Shown: positions 32,938-43,833, numbered from the stretch's first letter. The stretch: DNA of 64,000 nt from Sophora flavescens (GCA_030762895.1 CM061070.1:51411007-51475006); one strand, 5' to 3'. Program-made: numbers and translations. Notes: a model not told the origin generated them from the letters alone.

Positions 32938-34595
32938 TTGATTAAACAGGGAATGGATCAGATAAGTTTGGATGAAAACAAAGAACCAAGAGATCAGGGC
33001 CAACCATTATTGAAAAATTGGATGCCTTTTGATTAACTGCAACATTGTCTCAAGTGGCCAAACCATCCATTGTTAGGGTGCTTTAAACCCTGGCCGTCAC
33101 TAACAGTTGGCTCATTTAGCAGCTGGATGTAAAAAATACATTCCTCAATGAACTTTTGGTGGAGGAAGTGTACTTGGAACAATCAATTGGGTCAGTAACC
33201 AGGTCAAGGGTGCAGGATCAGCAAAGCCATTTATGGCCTCAAGCAGGTGCCAGGAGCTTGGTTTGAAAGGTTGACGAAGACTCTTGTTCAATTTGGTTTT
33301 CAATCAAGCAAGTCTGATGAATCTTTGTTCGTTGACACTAGATCATGGCACTCTACCTATGTTCTAGTTTATGTTAATGATATAATCATCACTGGATTTC
33401 TCCTTAATTAACTTTTGGTGGAGGAAGTGTACCTGGAACAATCAATTGGGTTTCAAAGCTAGCAACCAGGCCAAGGGTGCAAGCTCAACAAAGCCATTTA
33501 TGGACTCAAGCATGTGCCAAGAGCTTGGTTTGAAAGGTTGACGAAGACTCTTGTTCAATTTGGTTTTCAATCAAGCAAGTCTGATGAATCTTTGTTCGTT
33601 GACACTAGATCATGGCACTCTACCTATGTTCTAGTTTATGTTAATGATATTAATCATCACCAGACATTTTCTCAGAGAATTGCAAACCTCATTACGAAGC
33701 TGAATGCTGAATTTGTCCCACTAGATCAAGAGACTCTACCATGATTGGAGACATTGACTATTTCCTAGGAGTAGAAGTGAGGAAACTGCCCGGTGATGGA
33801 CTCATTCATTCCCAAACCAAATACATTAAAGATGTATTGACAAAGCTCACATGGGAGATGCAAGAGGTATGCGAAACCCAATTATCAGCAACTACAAGTT
33901 CACCAAGTTTGATGCAAACTACATGCCAGATCCCTCATTATACAGATCTATAGTTGGGGCACTCCACTATGCCACCATAACTTGACCTGAAATTTGGTTC
34001 AGTGTAAGCAATGTTTGTCAATTTGTCTCAACCACTTGCGGAGCACTGGAAAGCAATAAAGAGGATTATCAGGTATCTGCAAGGAACATCCTCTCGTGGT
34101 TTGGTGCTAAAACCTGCTCCTAAAGGTCAGCCTCTAGTACTGCAGGCCTTTAGTGATGCTAACTGGGCAGCAGATCTAGATGACATAAGATCAATCTTGT
34201 GTCTTGGTAGTCAAGGAAGCAACCACTAGTAGCCAGGTCCAACACTCGCAGCAGTACAAAGCCCGGCTGCCACCACCACAGAGGTACTTTGGCTCCAATA
34301 TTTTCTCAAGTAGCTGAAAGTTGACATACTACAACCGGTGATTTGGTGTGCAAATTAAACACCGTCTCTCACACAACCCAGACCTCCACTCAAGAGCTAA
34401 ACATATGGAACTTGACCTCTTCTTTGTCAGGGAGAAGGTCCTCAACAAGTCCATGTCCATCTGTCATATCCCATGACAAGATTTGGTTGCACCTACTCAC
34501 CAAACCTTTGTCTCAAACAAGGTTTGAAGAGCTGATTAGCAATCTTGGAGTATTTGACAAGCTGTGTTGTAAACCCTCCTTAGACTTATAGGGGG
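32938..34595 (+). pseudogene. Ty1/copia RT and RNase H fragment, copy 1
   Basis: Broken pol text in several frames: LDVK.. FLN.LLVEEVYLEQSIGF, CKLNKAIYGLKHVPRAWFER, LVQFGFQSSKSDESLFVDTR, VLVYVNDI, IGDIDYFLGVEVRKLPG, SQTKYIKDVLTKLTW, EHWKAIKRIIRYLQGTSSRG, FSDANWAADLDD and LTKPLSQTRFEELISNLGVF at the end. These are copia RT and RNase H blocks in order. Gag, protease and integrase are missing; the 5' side joins F-box flank. The catalytic YVDD reads YVND. About 250 bp of RT (33150-33395) are repeated in tandem at 33410-33660. The end is directly followed by GGGGG and the LTR. Confidence 0.8.
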
Positions 34596-34829
34596 TGTAT
34601 TAGAGTATATATGCATAACAGTGTTAGTATAGATCAGGTTGAAACTGATTACTTACTCATGCTAAGTTAGCCAGGCTGTTAGGACTTAGCTTCCTTATGA
34701 CTACCTAGTATGCTATAACTAGCATACATGTACCTATTACACTCGAGTTAATAATACATATTTTGAATTCAGTTTTCCCTCTCTTTCTTCTAGCTCTCTC
34801 TCTCTTCGACCATTGTTGAGCTTCTAACA
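34596..34829 (+). repeat. Copia LTR, copy 1 (234 bp)
   Basis: TGTATTAGAG...CTTCTAACA, directly after an AGGGGG purine tract and the RNase H end, so it is the 3' LTR of the copia fragment. Near-terminal CT-rich text (CTCTCTCTCTCTTC) is as in many small copia LTRs. Homologue at 48650-48894. The 5' LTR is absent. Confidence 0.75.
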
Positions 34830-35037
34830 CATACAAACAATGCCAACCATTGCACCAAGGCTTCCCTTCAACTTGAAAATGTTAAAAATTTTGAAGAAAA
34901 AAATTTATCAGCCATACTGGGCTCATAGGTTGAAGCTTTCTAGAGCTTTTATATGCTCAAATGTAAATTAGCAAAAACCAACCAAAAAATATCCTATTCG
35001 GAGCCATATGTGCTTGTTGGAACCTCGGGCTCGTTTG
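34830..35037. other. Flank downstream of copia LTR
   Basis: Shared with 48895-49093 of copy 2. No ORF or known motif. Belongs to the duplicated composite unit. Confidence 0.5.
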
Positions 35038-35378
35038 GTGGTCAAGATAAGAGAGACAAGATAGGATAAGCTATCATATCCTATCTGAAACTACTGTTTG
35101 GTGAGCCAGCTGGATAGGATAAAGCAATCATGTCGCTTATTCAATCATGTCCATCTAGTTAAAATCCTATCCTGAGGGGAGAGCTACGTTAGAACCCAAC
35201 AGGATAGGATATGGTGATTTAAAATACAATAAAATATAAAATATTTTATATATAAAATAATTAAAGTATAAAAAAATATAACATGGTTACCAAAAAAAAG
35301 TATAATAAAATATAAGGTATTTTAAATAATAAAAATATTAAAAAATAATTTTTTTTGGTCAAAAGGCTAATTTAGTTG
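35038..35378 (+). mobile_element. TIR element (MITE-like), truncated
   Basis: Starts GGGCTCGTTTGGTGGTCAAG, the terminal inverted repeat seen complete at 49094-49850, then GATAGGATAAG repeats and an AT-rich core. It is cut at about 35378, where composite copy 2 begins. No coding capacity. Confidence 0.6.
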
Positions 35379-36050
35379 TTGGAGGCTGACTGAGAGTGAT
35401 GGTGGTGAGAGTGTGGATGTGACTTATGAGGGTGAAAAGTTTGGGAGGGGCATCTGAGCTAAGCTCCTCTTTCACCATTGATGGCATTGACTCAATCCTG
35501 CACACATAATTCTCAACATAAAGGTATTTATAAGAATTAGTTAAATTAAAATCTACTCTTTCTTCCCCAACATTCAAAGAGAGCATGTTTAACATCTATG
35601 ATGGCTCCAGCTCTAGACCACATCTAACTCTCGTGATCTAGATCCTAAATTCAGTTATTATGGATCCAATACCTAGGTTCACTTCTCAGTTCCTCCCTAG
35701 AATTTCTAAGACATGCAAATATGTGATCAGTCAATTCACATGGACAAGGCACAATAAGAACCAAATAAATGAGTTAAACATTAACAAAAGGGAAATATCA
35801 AATATTCATCATAATAATGTCAAAGGACATTATCCAATCCTATAAACAAAGGAAACTACTCAAGCATAATGGAAATAGCAAGAGTCAAAAGGATATAAAA
35901 CACCCTGGAGGTGGGTCATTCCACACCTTAGTTGTAGTTGGCTTTGAGATGCCCTTTTTGCTCACCTGTATATTCCATCTTCAATTATATAAGCTTTCCA
36001 CTTTTTTGTAGGCCACTTTTAGCACCAATCCTGCACAACACCACCAGAAA
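35379..36050 (-). mobile_element. Athila-like fragment, copy 2
   Basis: Minus-strand counterpart of 7760-8344. It includes a protease-end frame (35595-35440: MLNMLSLNVGEERVDFNLTN, then YLYVENYVCRIESM) followed by EELSSDAPPKLF. This is the end of an Athila-type protease domain. The 5' side runs into the F-box pseudogene with the same join as copy 1, so the fusion predates the duplication. Confidence 0.6.
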
Positions 36051-36720
36051 AACCACAGTTATGCCCAAAATGAGTCATCATCTTGGATTAATAAGAAAAA
36101 CACAGACAATCCATCAAAATCCTAACATGTGTCCTCTCCCTAGCAAAGGTTATATCATCATCAAGTGCCTGTGGTAACGGCATCTGTTTATAGGTCTCAC
36201 TTGTCAAGTGAAGTAAAATAATCCCTAACCGATCCTTAGTAAATGTAGCTGGTTCGTTGTTCGTAGGAAACACCACATGATAGTGAACTATTAGCCAATT
36301 AAGAGTGTCATTGATATACAGATTTAAGTAGTCACTGCCACTGCGGGGTTTAGTCTGAATGGAATATGCAGGGAAATCCAATATCTCTCCATTGGTTGTC
36401 ACCATCAATAATGTAAACTTTGGCATAATTTTTTTTTATTCAATATCGGATCCACCAATACTACCTTGTAAGTATCATTTTCTTTGTCATGCCCAAATCC
36501 AATCATGTCCAAAATATTGAATTTGCTTTGTACAAATGGCGCTTCAGACATTAACTTCGTAGCTGGATTAAAAAAACGAACCCAATATTCGAAGCAGCAT
36601 AATTGAAATTCACATATAGCCAGACATAGTAACTTGTTGCATGAACTGACAGGCTTGTATCCTCCCTCCATCAATGATATAGTTCAAATCATTTTGTTCC
36701 CTAATATGACCTCTCAAGAA
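36051..36720 (-). pseudogene. F-box-associated protein, copy 2 left arm
   Basis: Minus-strand text: GGYKPVSSCNKLLCLAICEF (the GSCNGLLCL block of FBA proteins), YWVRFFNPATKLMSEAPFVQ, ILDMIGFGHDKENDTYKVV, a frameshift at 36430-36440, then PKFTLLMVTTNGEILDFP, SDYLNLYINDTLNWLIVHYH and LGIILLHLTSETYKQMPL up to THFG. The C-terminal third is replaced by the Athila-like fragment. No F-box motif is present. Confidence 0.75.
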
Positions 36721-36905
36721 ATTCCTGAGATGATATGAGTAGTTTGTGTTCTCTAGGTTTTCATCGTCTTGATCTAGATATGGTGGGATGTATGGCTCTT
36801 GGTCATGGTAAGAAACCGCAATTCAACCGTATTCTTACCAAGACCAAGAGCCACACAACCCACCACATCAAGATCAAGACGATGAAAACCTAGACAACTC
36901 AAACT
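36721..36905. repeat. Palindrome centre, copy 2 (intact hairpin)
   Basis: Arms CTAGGTTTTCATCGTCTTGA (36756-36775) ... GGCTCTTGGTCATGGTAAG and, after a ~20-nt loop, CTTACCAAGACCAAGAGCC ... TCAAGACGATGAAAACCTAG. About 65 bp pair per arm with few mismatches, and looser pairing then continues into the flanking F-box arms. It is the axis of a head-to-head inverted duplication. Confidence 0.8.
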
Positions 36906-37919
36906 AATCATATCTTCTTGGGAGCGTCTTGAGAGGTCATCCTTTCATATTAAGGAATAAAACGATTTGAACTACACCATTGATGGAGGATACAAGTCTG
37001 TTAGTTCATGCAACAGGTTACTCTGTCTGTCTAGATGCGAATTTGAATTAGGCTGCTTCAGATATTGGATTCTTTTTTTAACCCAACTATGAAGTTAATG
37101 TCTGAAGCGCCATCTATACGAAGCAAATTCAATATTTTGGATTCCCACATGCTTGGATTTGCGAATGACAAAATAAATGATACTAACAATATTGGTGGAT
37201 CTGATATTCAAAACAAAAAAAAACTAATGTCGAAGTTTACACTATGGATGGTGACAAACAGTGGAGAGATATTAAGGGTTCCCCTGCATGTCCCATTCTG
37301 ACTATAAACCCCGCAGTGGCAGCGACTACTTAAATCTGTTTGTTAAGAACGTGTAGATCAGTGGCACTCTTAATTGGCTAATAGTTCACAATGATGTTCA
37401 CTATGATGTGGTGTTCCTATGAACAACGCGCCTGCTACATTTACTAAGGATCGATTGGGGATTATTACACTTGACCTGAAAAATGAGACCTATAAACAGA
37501 CGCTATTACCACAAGCACTTGATGATAAGATAACCAATGCTATGGAGAGGACACACGTTAGGATTTTAATGGATAGTCTGACTTTTTCTTATTATTCCAA
37601 AATAATGACTCATTTTGTGGTATTCAGATGAAGGAGTTTCGGATGAGAGACTCTTGGAATGTATGGGCGAGGATTAATCTTTCAATTCTTCCAATGTCTC
37701 TCGAGGAACGTGTTGTATGATAATGCATTACTACCACTCAACATGTCTTAGAATGGAAAAGTGTTGACATTACTATGGCCTACGAGAACCTATGTTGCTG
37801 CATATTTCTTTAATTGTGATAAGGATGAGATGGTACACTCCCAAGATTTTGGAGGCAACAAATGCATAGAGTGGGTGGATGACATTGACTACTTAGAAAC
37901 CTTAGTTTCACCTCTGTAG
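36906..37919 (+). pseudogene. F-box-associated protein, copy 2 right arm
   Basis: Plus-strand counterpart of the left arm, longer: GGYKSVSSCNRLLCLSRCEF, FFNPTMKLMSEAPSIRSKFN, FANDKINDTN, SKFTLWMVTNSGEIL, NNAPATFTKDRLGIITLDLK, LTFSYYSKIMTHFVV, then SVLPMS... region, VLTLLWPTRTYVA, and WVDDIDYLETLVSP with the stop at 37917-37919. Numerous frameshifts. Unlike the left arms it carries the FBA C-terminus without the retrotransposon insert, so it shows the ancestral order. Confidence 0.75.
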
Positions 37920-38265
37920 TCAAGTCATTTGTAACACTTTTGAATTTACAATTTTTACTTTTACTTAAATTCAACTTTGTTCAGTAATAGTGTTTATTTA
38001 TGGGCATATGTCTTATTTTGTAAATGACATTTACTGCTGGCTTGCATTATTCCAAAATGAATGAAGTTTACTCTTTTAACAGGAAAATATGTGTAAATAA
38101 GCCTCATTTTGTCTTTAGTTCTCCCAAAGATGTGATATTTTGAATTATATTACGTTTGTGCATATAGTGACTTAATTCCCAAACCAGTGATGGAAGTGTA
38201 GATTTTACTTTTAAATATGTAGACATTTTGGCATCTGAACATGGACAAAGCCACACATGCAAACT
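37920..38265 (+). other. F-box 3' flank, copy 2
   Basis: Noncoding; matches 32331-32690 and 62251-62590, and inverted 5450-5723. Nothing else seen. Confidence 0.55.
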
Positions 38266-39549
38266 CTTGATGAACTCAAGAACATGGTCAATTCATTGAT
38301 GAACTTTTATTAAACAGGGAATGGATCAGATAAGTTTGGATGAAAACAAAGAACCAAGGAGATCAAGGCCAACCATTATTGAAAAATTGGATGCCTTTTG
38401 ATTACACTGCAACATTCTCTCAAGTGTCCAAACCATCCATTGTCAGGGTGCTTTTAACCCTGGCCATCACTAACAGCTGGCTCATTTAGCAGCTGGATGT
38501 AAAGAATGCATTCTTCAATGGACTTTCTGTGGAGGAAGTGTACCTGGAACAATCAATTGGGTTCCAAAGGCTGCAACCGGGTCAAGGGTGCAGGCTCAAC
38601 AAAGCCATTAATGCCTCAAGCTGGTGCCAAGAGATTGGTTTGAAAGGTTGACGAAGACTATTGTTCAATTTGGTTTTCAATCAAGCAAGTCTGATGAATC
38701 TTTGTTCGTTGACACTAGATCATGCACTCTACCTATGCTCTAGTTTATGTTAATGATATAATCATCACTGGACATTTTCTCAGAGAATTGCAAACCTCAT
38801 TACGAAGCTGAATGCTGAATTTGTCCCACTAGATCAAGACACTCTACCATGATTGGGGACCTTGACTATTTCCAAGGTGTAGAAGTGAGGAAACTGCCCA
38901 GTGATGGACTCATTCATTCCCAAACCAAATACATTAAAGACGTATTGATAAATCTCACATGGGAGATGCAAGAGGTATGCGGAACCCAATTATCAGCAAC
39001 TACAAGTTCACCAAGTTTGACACAAACTACATGCCAGATCCCTCTTTATACATATATTTAATTGGGGCACTCCAATATGCCACCATAACTTGACCTGAAA
39101 TTTGGTTCAGTGTAAGCAATGTTTCTCAATTTGTCTCAACCACTTGAGGAGCACTGGAAAGCGGTAAAGAGGATTCTCAGGTATCTACAAGGAACATCCT
39201 CTCATGGTTTGGTGCTAAAACCTACTCCTAATGGTCAGCCTCTAGCATTGCTGGCCTTTAGTGATGCTAACTGGGCAGCAGATCTGGATGACATAAGATC
39301 AATCTTGTGTCTTGGTGGTCAAGGAAGCAAACAATGGTAACCAGGTCCAGCACTGAAGCAGAGTACAGAGCCCGGCTGCCACCACCACAGAGGTACTTTG
39401 GCTCCAGTCTTTGCTCAAGGAGATGAAAGTTGACAGACTACAACCGGTGATTTGGTGTGCAACCTAAGCACCGTCTCTCACACAATCCAGTCCTCCACTC
39501 GAGAACTAAACATATGGAACTTGACCTCTTCTTTGTCAGGGAGAAGATC
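38266..39549 (+). pseudogene. Ty1/copia RT and RNase H fragment, copy 2
   Basis: Same order as copy 1 without the tandem RT repeat and without the SINE: AFFNGLSVEEVYLEQSIGF, FGFQSSKSDESLFVDTR, LVYVNDIIITG, IGDLDYFQGVEVRKLPSDG, SQTKYIKDVLI, AVKRILRYLQGTSSHGLVLK, FSDANWAADLDD and an RNase H-like STEAEYRA text near 39352. YVND again replaces YVDD. The fragment is interrupted at 39549 by Athila-like element 3 (target duplication AGATC) and continues at 48492. Confidence 0.8.
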
Positions 39550-40978
39550 TGATAGTGTGATTTTACATCATGTTTCCTGTACACTTTTGCATGCATTTTT
39601 CATATGGATTAGGCATACTTTATTTGATTTTAGTTAGTTTTTCCCTTGGAACGGGTGAGGCGGTTTCTTGGTGTTGTTTTGAAGGAATTCAAGGAAAAAT
39701 CCTCATAATAGCCATGGTGGAGCTTGGATGAAGACAGAACCTGAAAAGTGAAGAAAATGACCCAAGCAGAGCCCATCACGGCCTGGCCGTGATGCCCATC
39801 ACGGTCTGGCCGTGATGCCCATCACGGTCGTGATCGAGCAATAATTGAGAAGAAAGAAGGCAAAAGTCAGAAGCTGTCACGGCCTAGCCGTGACACCCAT
39901 CACGGTCGTGACATGTTAATGGGGCTAGACCCCCTCAAGGCAGAATCTGTCACGGCCAAGCCGTGAGGTCCATCACGGCCGTGACAAATCATTTGGTGAA
40001 GGCAGAAGCTATCACGGCCTGCCCGTGATGCTCCAATATTTGAAAGCGCGCCAAGGCAGAAAGCGTCACGGCCAGGCCGTGACGGCCATCACGGTCGTGA
40101 CGCGAATTCTGATTGTTAAAAAGGCACGGGCAGAACAGTAGAAAGGAGTTTTGGAAACCCTAAGGACTTTCTCTGAACCAGGGGCAGCTGCACAAGGATT
40201 CCATGGCGTTCTTCCCTCTTTTCATCTCTATTTCTCTTGTTGTGGTTATGATCATGAGTGGCTAAACTCCATTGTTGGGGTTAGGGTAGCTATCTCTGAA
40301 TTCTCATTTATTTGATTTGATCTTGTAATACAGTATTTACTTCGTTATTGAGTGATTGATTTCTGTGTTTAATGCTTGTTGTGGCTAGCACCCCCATGAC
40401 TCGATTAGTGTTTTGATATGCCATTGGAAAATTCGTATTAGAACCAGAATTGAAATCAATTACCTAGTAAATCTTGTATCTAGGAATGGAACTAGGTTTA
40501 TTAGAAATCGCGTAGTCTCTAACTTAATGCAAATTCATTAATCTAGGCCACCTAAGGAATTAGGGTCTATTAATGGATTTAGGCTCTTGTCATCCGAGGA
40601 ATCGGGGCTTGAGTAGTTTAGTGGATTGATTGTCATAATTGAAGTAGAAACTGTTTGTTAGTCATGTCATTGCATGGGGAGGAAGTTTAGTGAACCTAAT
40701 CCCAGCGTTGTTCTTATATTCGAAGAATCCCTTTAACTGCCTTCCAGGTGTTCGATATAATTTCTCAAAGAACTTTTCTCTTTATTTTGTTTAGTTTAGG
40801 TTTAAATATTATTTGGGCTTGGTAATTACTATCGAGCTCCCTTCAATCCAAATATCCGCTTAGATAGTAATCGATTCGGTACGTGCTAGTACTTGGCACA
40901 GTCCTCGTGGGAACGATAAACGGTCTTACCACCGTATTACTTGCACGACTGGGTATACTTGCCTAGATTCGTTCACCA
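39550..40978 (+). repeat. 5' LTR of Athila-like element 3
   Basis: 1429 bp. Palindrome array at 39776-40100 made of TCACGGCCTGGCCGTGA (17 nt) and TCACGGTCGTGA (12 nt) types, mostly in pairs 5-7 bp apart. Further down it has the TACTATCGAG and GGTACGTGCTAGTACTTGG region (a small inverted repeat, GTACGTGCTAGTAC, ~40881) and the end GATTCGTTCACCA. Confidence 0.85.
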
Positions 40979-40984
40979 AGTTTT

Positions 40985-41002
40985 TGGCGCCGTTGTCGAG
41001 GA
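40985..41002 (+). promoter_or_regulatory. Primer binding site, tRNA-Asp-like
   Basis: TGGCGCCGTTGTCGAGGA: two mismatches to the perfect tRNA-Asp complement seen in elements 1 and 2 (GTTGTCGAGGA against GTTGCCGGGGA), six bases after the LTR end. Confidence 0.8.
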
Positions 41003-41178
41003 CTGCTTTTCAATACTAGCATATCCATTTTGGTTACTAATTTAAGCAAAAAAAAATCTGTTATAATTTGTTTTCTGTCATAATTATCTGTTCTGTGTTT
41101 GCTGTCATTTTTCTAGTGTATTTGTTGTTGTCTGCTGACTTTTACTGCTAACAATCTTGTTTGCTAGACTGTTTGTGT

Positions 41179-41679
41179 ATGCGAGGTACTATCCCAGCTG
41201 ACCAACTACTCCACGATCATGAAATTGAAAGAACAGCTAGGAAGAATCGAAGGCAAGTAAGGGAGCAGAAACTGTTAGAACAGCAACAAGAAGAACAAGA
41301 GACGTCCATCTCTCAAGTTCATCAAGAAAAACTCAGAATGGCAGGCAATGGTGAAGGTGCTCCACCACAGAGGACACTTGGTGACTACGGAAATACAAAT
41401 ATCAATCGGCATGTCACTAGCATAGTGAGGCCCCCAATTAACTGCAACAATTTTGAAATCAAGCCAGCTCTCTTGAATTTGGTTGCACAGAATCAGTTTG
41501 TCGGGTTGGAAAAGGAAGATCCTAATAGTCATATCTCCAACTTCATTGAGATATGTGATACGATGAAGCATAATGGTGCCTCTGAGGATGCAATCCGCCT
41601 AAGGGCGTTTCCCTTCTCTTTAAGGGATAGGGCCAAGGCTTGGCTCCAATCTCAACCAAGGGGAAGCATTACTACATAG
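41179..41679 (+). pseudogene. Athila-type gag N-terminal part, element 3
   Basis: ATG at 41179 (MRGTIPADQ), basic and Gln/Glu-rich region (AREQK-type text, QQQEEQETS), then the gag core: QNQFVGLEKEDPNSHISNFI, EICDTMKHNGASEDAIRLRA, FPFSLRDRAKAWLQSQP, ending at an in-frame TAG (41677-41679) where W is expected in the conserved TW..L motif. Past the stop the same frame continues (LEAKFLARFFPTSRFVKTRG) until a frameshift near 41750, so it is a nonsense-mutated gag. Confidence 0.8.
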
Positions 41680-41758
41680 GATGATTTAGAGGCAAAATTT
41701 CTGGCAAGGTTCTTCCCCACCTCAAGATTTGTGAAGACAAGGGGTGACATCATAAGCT

Positions 41759-42610
41759 TTGCTCAAAGAAGAAGGTGAGACTCTTCGTGACGCCTTGGGA
41801 AAGGTTCAAGGAATTGCTCGAAGATGTCCAAATCATGGGTTTGATGATCTTACTCATATGCAAACATTATGCAATGGACTGAGGCCATCAACCAGATATA
41901 TGTTGGATGCCTCAGCTGGAGGGTCCATGAACACAAAGACAGCAGAGGAAGCATTGATTCTGATAGAGGCTATGGCATCGAATGACTATTTGATGCATCA
42001 TGATCGGGGTCCCACATCAAGAAGGGGAGTGTTGGAGTTAGATTCACAATCTGCACTTTTGGCTCAGAATAAACTCATGACACAACAACTGGAGTCCATT
42101 ACCAAGCAACTTGCTCAACTCCCACAACAACTCCAAACTGTTCAAGGGACAACCATGCCACCTCAACAGGTAATGCGATGTGATTTTTGTGGAGGTGATC
42201 ATGATAATGGAAACTATGAGGCGCCACCTAGTTCCCATGAGGAAGCTAATTATATGGGGAACTATGGGCAGCCAGGCAACAACCAATACTCCAACAACTA
42301 CAACCAAGGATGGAGGAATCAACCGAGTTTTGGTTGGAAACAAGATGCCGGACAAACAAGCAAGCCTCAACCCACACCACCACCTCAAGACCGGATTTCT
42401 ATATTGGAGAACACCCTCAATCAATTCATTCAAGTGTCCATGACAAACCATAAAAACACAGATGCTTCTATAAAGAACTTGGAGGTTCAAGTTGGACAAA
42501 TTGCAAAGCACCTAGCGGAGCAATCTAGCAGCAGTTTTTCAGGTAACACTCAAACCAATCCTAAAGAGCAATGCAATGCTATTGTGTTGAGGAGTGGTAA
42601 AAGCCTTTAG
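41759..42610 (+). pseudogene. Athila-type gag C-terminal part, element 3
   Basis: Gag continues in a shifted frame: GETLRDALGKVQGIARRCPN, LRPSTRYMLDASAGGSMNTK, the knuckle region CDFCGGDHDNGNYE, a Gln/Asn/Pro-rich linker (NNQYSNNYNQGW), and the end CNAIVLRSGKSL, which normally leads straight into the protease linker. The knuckle has Tyr where the fourth ligand Cys should be, so RNA binding would be lost. It stops at 42608-42610 in a region (VLRSGKSL) normally read through. Confidence 0.8.
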
Positions 42611-42793
42611 GGAGAGAGTGGTGAGCCCTTGGTGAAAAATCATAGAGTTGATGAAAAAACAGAGGTGAATGTTGAAAAAACTGACTTGAATAAGGAAAAA
42701 GGGAAAGAGGTTGTAGTGGAGGAGGAAGAAAAGGACAAGAGGGAGAAGCTAGTGGATGAGAATTCAATTTTGAGGAGAACTAAAAGTTAGATT

Positions 42794-43381
42794 TTGAAGG
42801 ATGGAGACAAGCCTCAAGTGATCCCCTCTTATGTAAAGTTGCCCTATCCTCATTTGAGCAAGATAAAGGAGAAGGAAGAACAGTTTGCCAAGTTCCTTGA
42901 CATCTTCAAGCGGTTACAGATTAATATACCCTTTGTTGAAGCACTAGAGCAGATGCCAACCTATGCAAGGTTCATGAAGGAGCTGCTCACGAAGAAAAGA
43001 AAATTCAAAGAAGGTGAGACTGTTGCCTTGACAGAGGAGTGTAGTGCGATACTTCAGAGGAAGCTACCTCCAAAGCTAAAAGATCCTGGTAGTTTTGCAA
43101 TCCCTTGCACTATTGGGAGTGTTGCTATCGGGAAGGCCTTATGTGACTTGGGAGCGAGTATCAATTTGATGCCGCTTTCAATTTTGAACAAGCTTGGAGG
43201 AGGAGAGGTGAAACCAACAAGGATGACATTGCAAATAGCTGACAGATCAATCAAGCGTCCTTATGGTATTCCGGAAGATGTTCTGGTAAAGGTGGATAAG
43301 TTTATCTTCCCAGCGGACTTTGTGATTTTAGACATGGAGGAGGATGCAGAAGTTCCGCTCATTATGGGAGATCTTTTCTAG
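42794..43381 (+). pseudogene. Aspartic protease, element 3
   Basis: Linker (YPHLSKIKEKEEQFAKFLDI, INIPFVEALEQMPTYARFMK), then SFAIPCTIGS and the catalytic DLGAS at residues 118-122, SRIK-like flap region (IADRSIKRPYGIPEDVLVKV), FIFPADFVILDME and PLIMGD. The conserved G-R-P-F-L motif is lost by a frameshift at ~43375. Upstream it is separated from gag by ~180 bp with stops at 42610 and 42788-42790. Confidence 0.8.
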
Positions 43382-43395
43382 CGACTGGTCGTGCT

Positions 43396-43833
43396 TTGAT
43401 AGACGTACAAAAAGGCCAGCTGCGATTCAGAGTGCAAGATGAAGAAGTCACTTTCAATGTATTTGAAGCTATGCATCGCCCGAGTGATGAAGAGGATTGT
43501 TTCCGCATGGACATTGTGGATGTAGTGGCTAAAGAAGTCGTTGCATATCAGCACCACCCCTCTACTCCTGAGAAGAAGGAAAAGCTCAACATGAAAGCAA
43601 CTCTGAAGCTCTGCAAGACAAATGATATATCAGTTGGTGATGAAGTTGAATCTGCTCATCATGTGAAAACAGAACCTCCGCCGGGAAGGAGTAAGAAAAA
43701 GGCCACGAGGCTCAGAGCGAAAAGGGCAAAGCGGAAGCGCAATTATTGGCCTTATAAGCAAAAATATCTCTTTGAAGGAGTTCCACAGACGAGAAGTGTT
43801 CTTGAACTTCTAAGACCAGCAGACCCCGGTTAA
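43396..43833 (+). pseudogene. Protease end with basic tail, element 3
   Basis: Shifted-frame continuation: LIDVQKGQLRFRVQDEEVTF and NVFEAMHRPSDEEDCFRMDI (the usual end of the Athila protease domain), an intermediate acidic segment, then a strongly basic stretch (SKKKATRLRAKRAKRKR), ending LRPADPG. No RT follows: the ORF stops at 43831-43833 and is succeeded 50 bp later by TTGGGAGGCAACCCAAG. The basic tail is a further example of pol replaced by a short unrelated end. Confidence 0.7.

Noticed and set aside
35038..35378. Second complete TIR element
   Set aside because: Only the left end is present; the right half is replaced by composite copy 2.
36756..36895. miRNA precursor
   Set aside because: The foldback is explained by the head-to-head duplication axis. 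Without small-RNA data a miRNA call is not supported.
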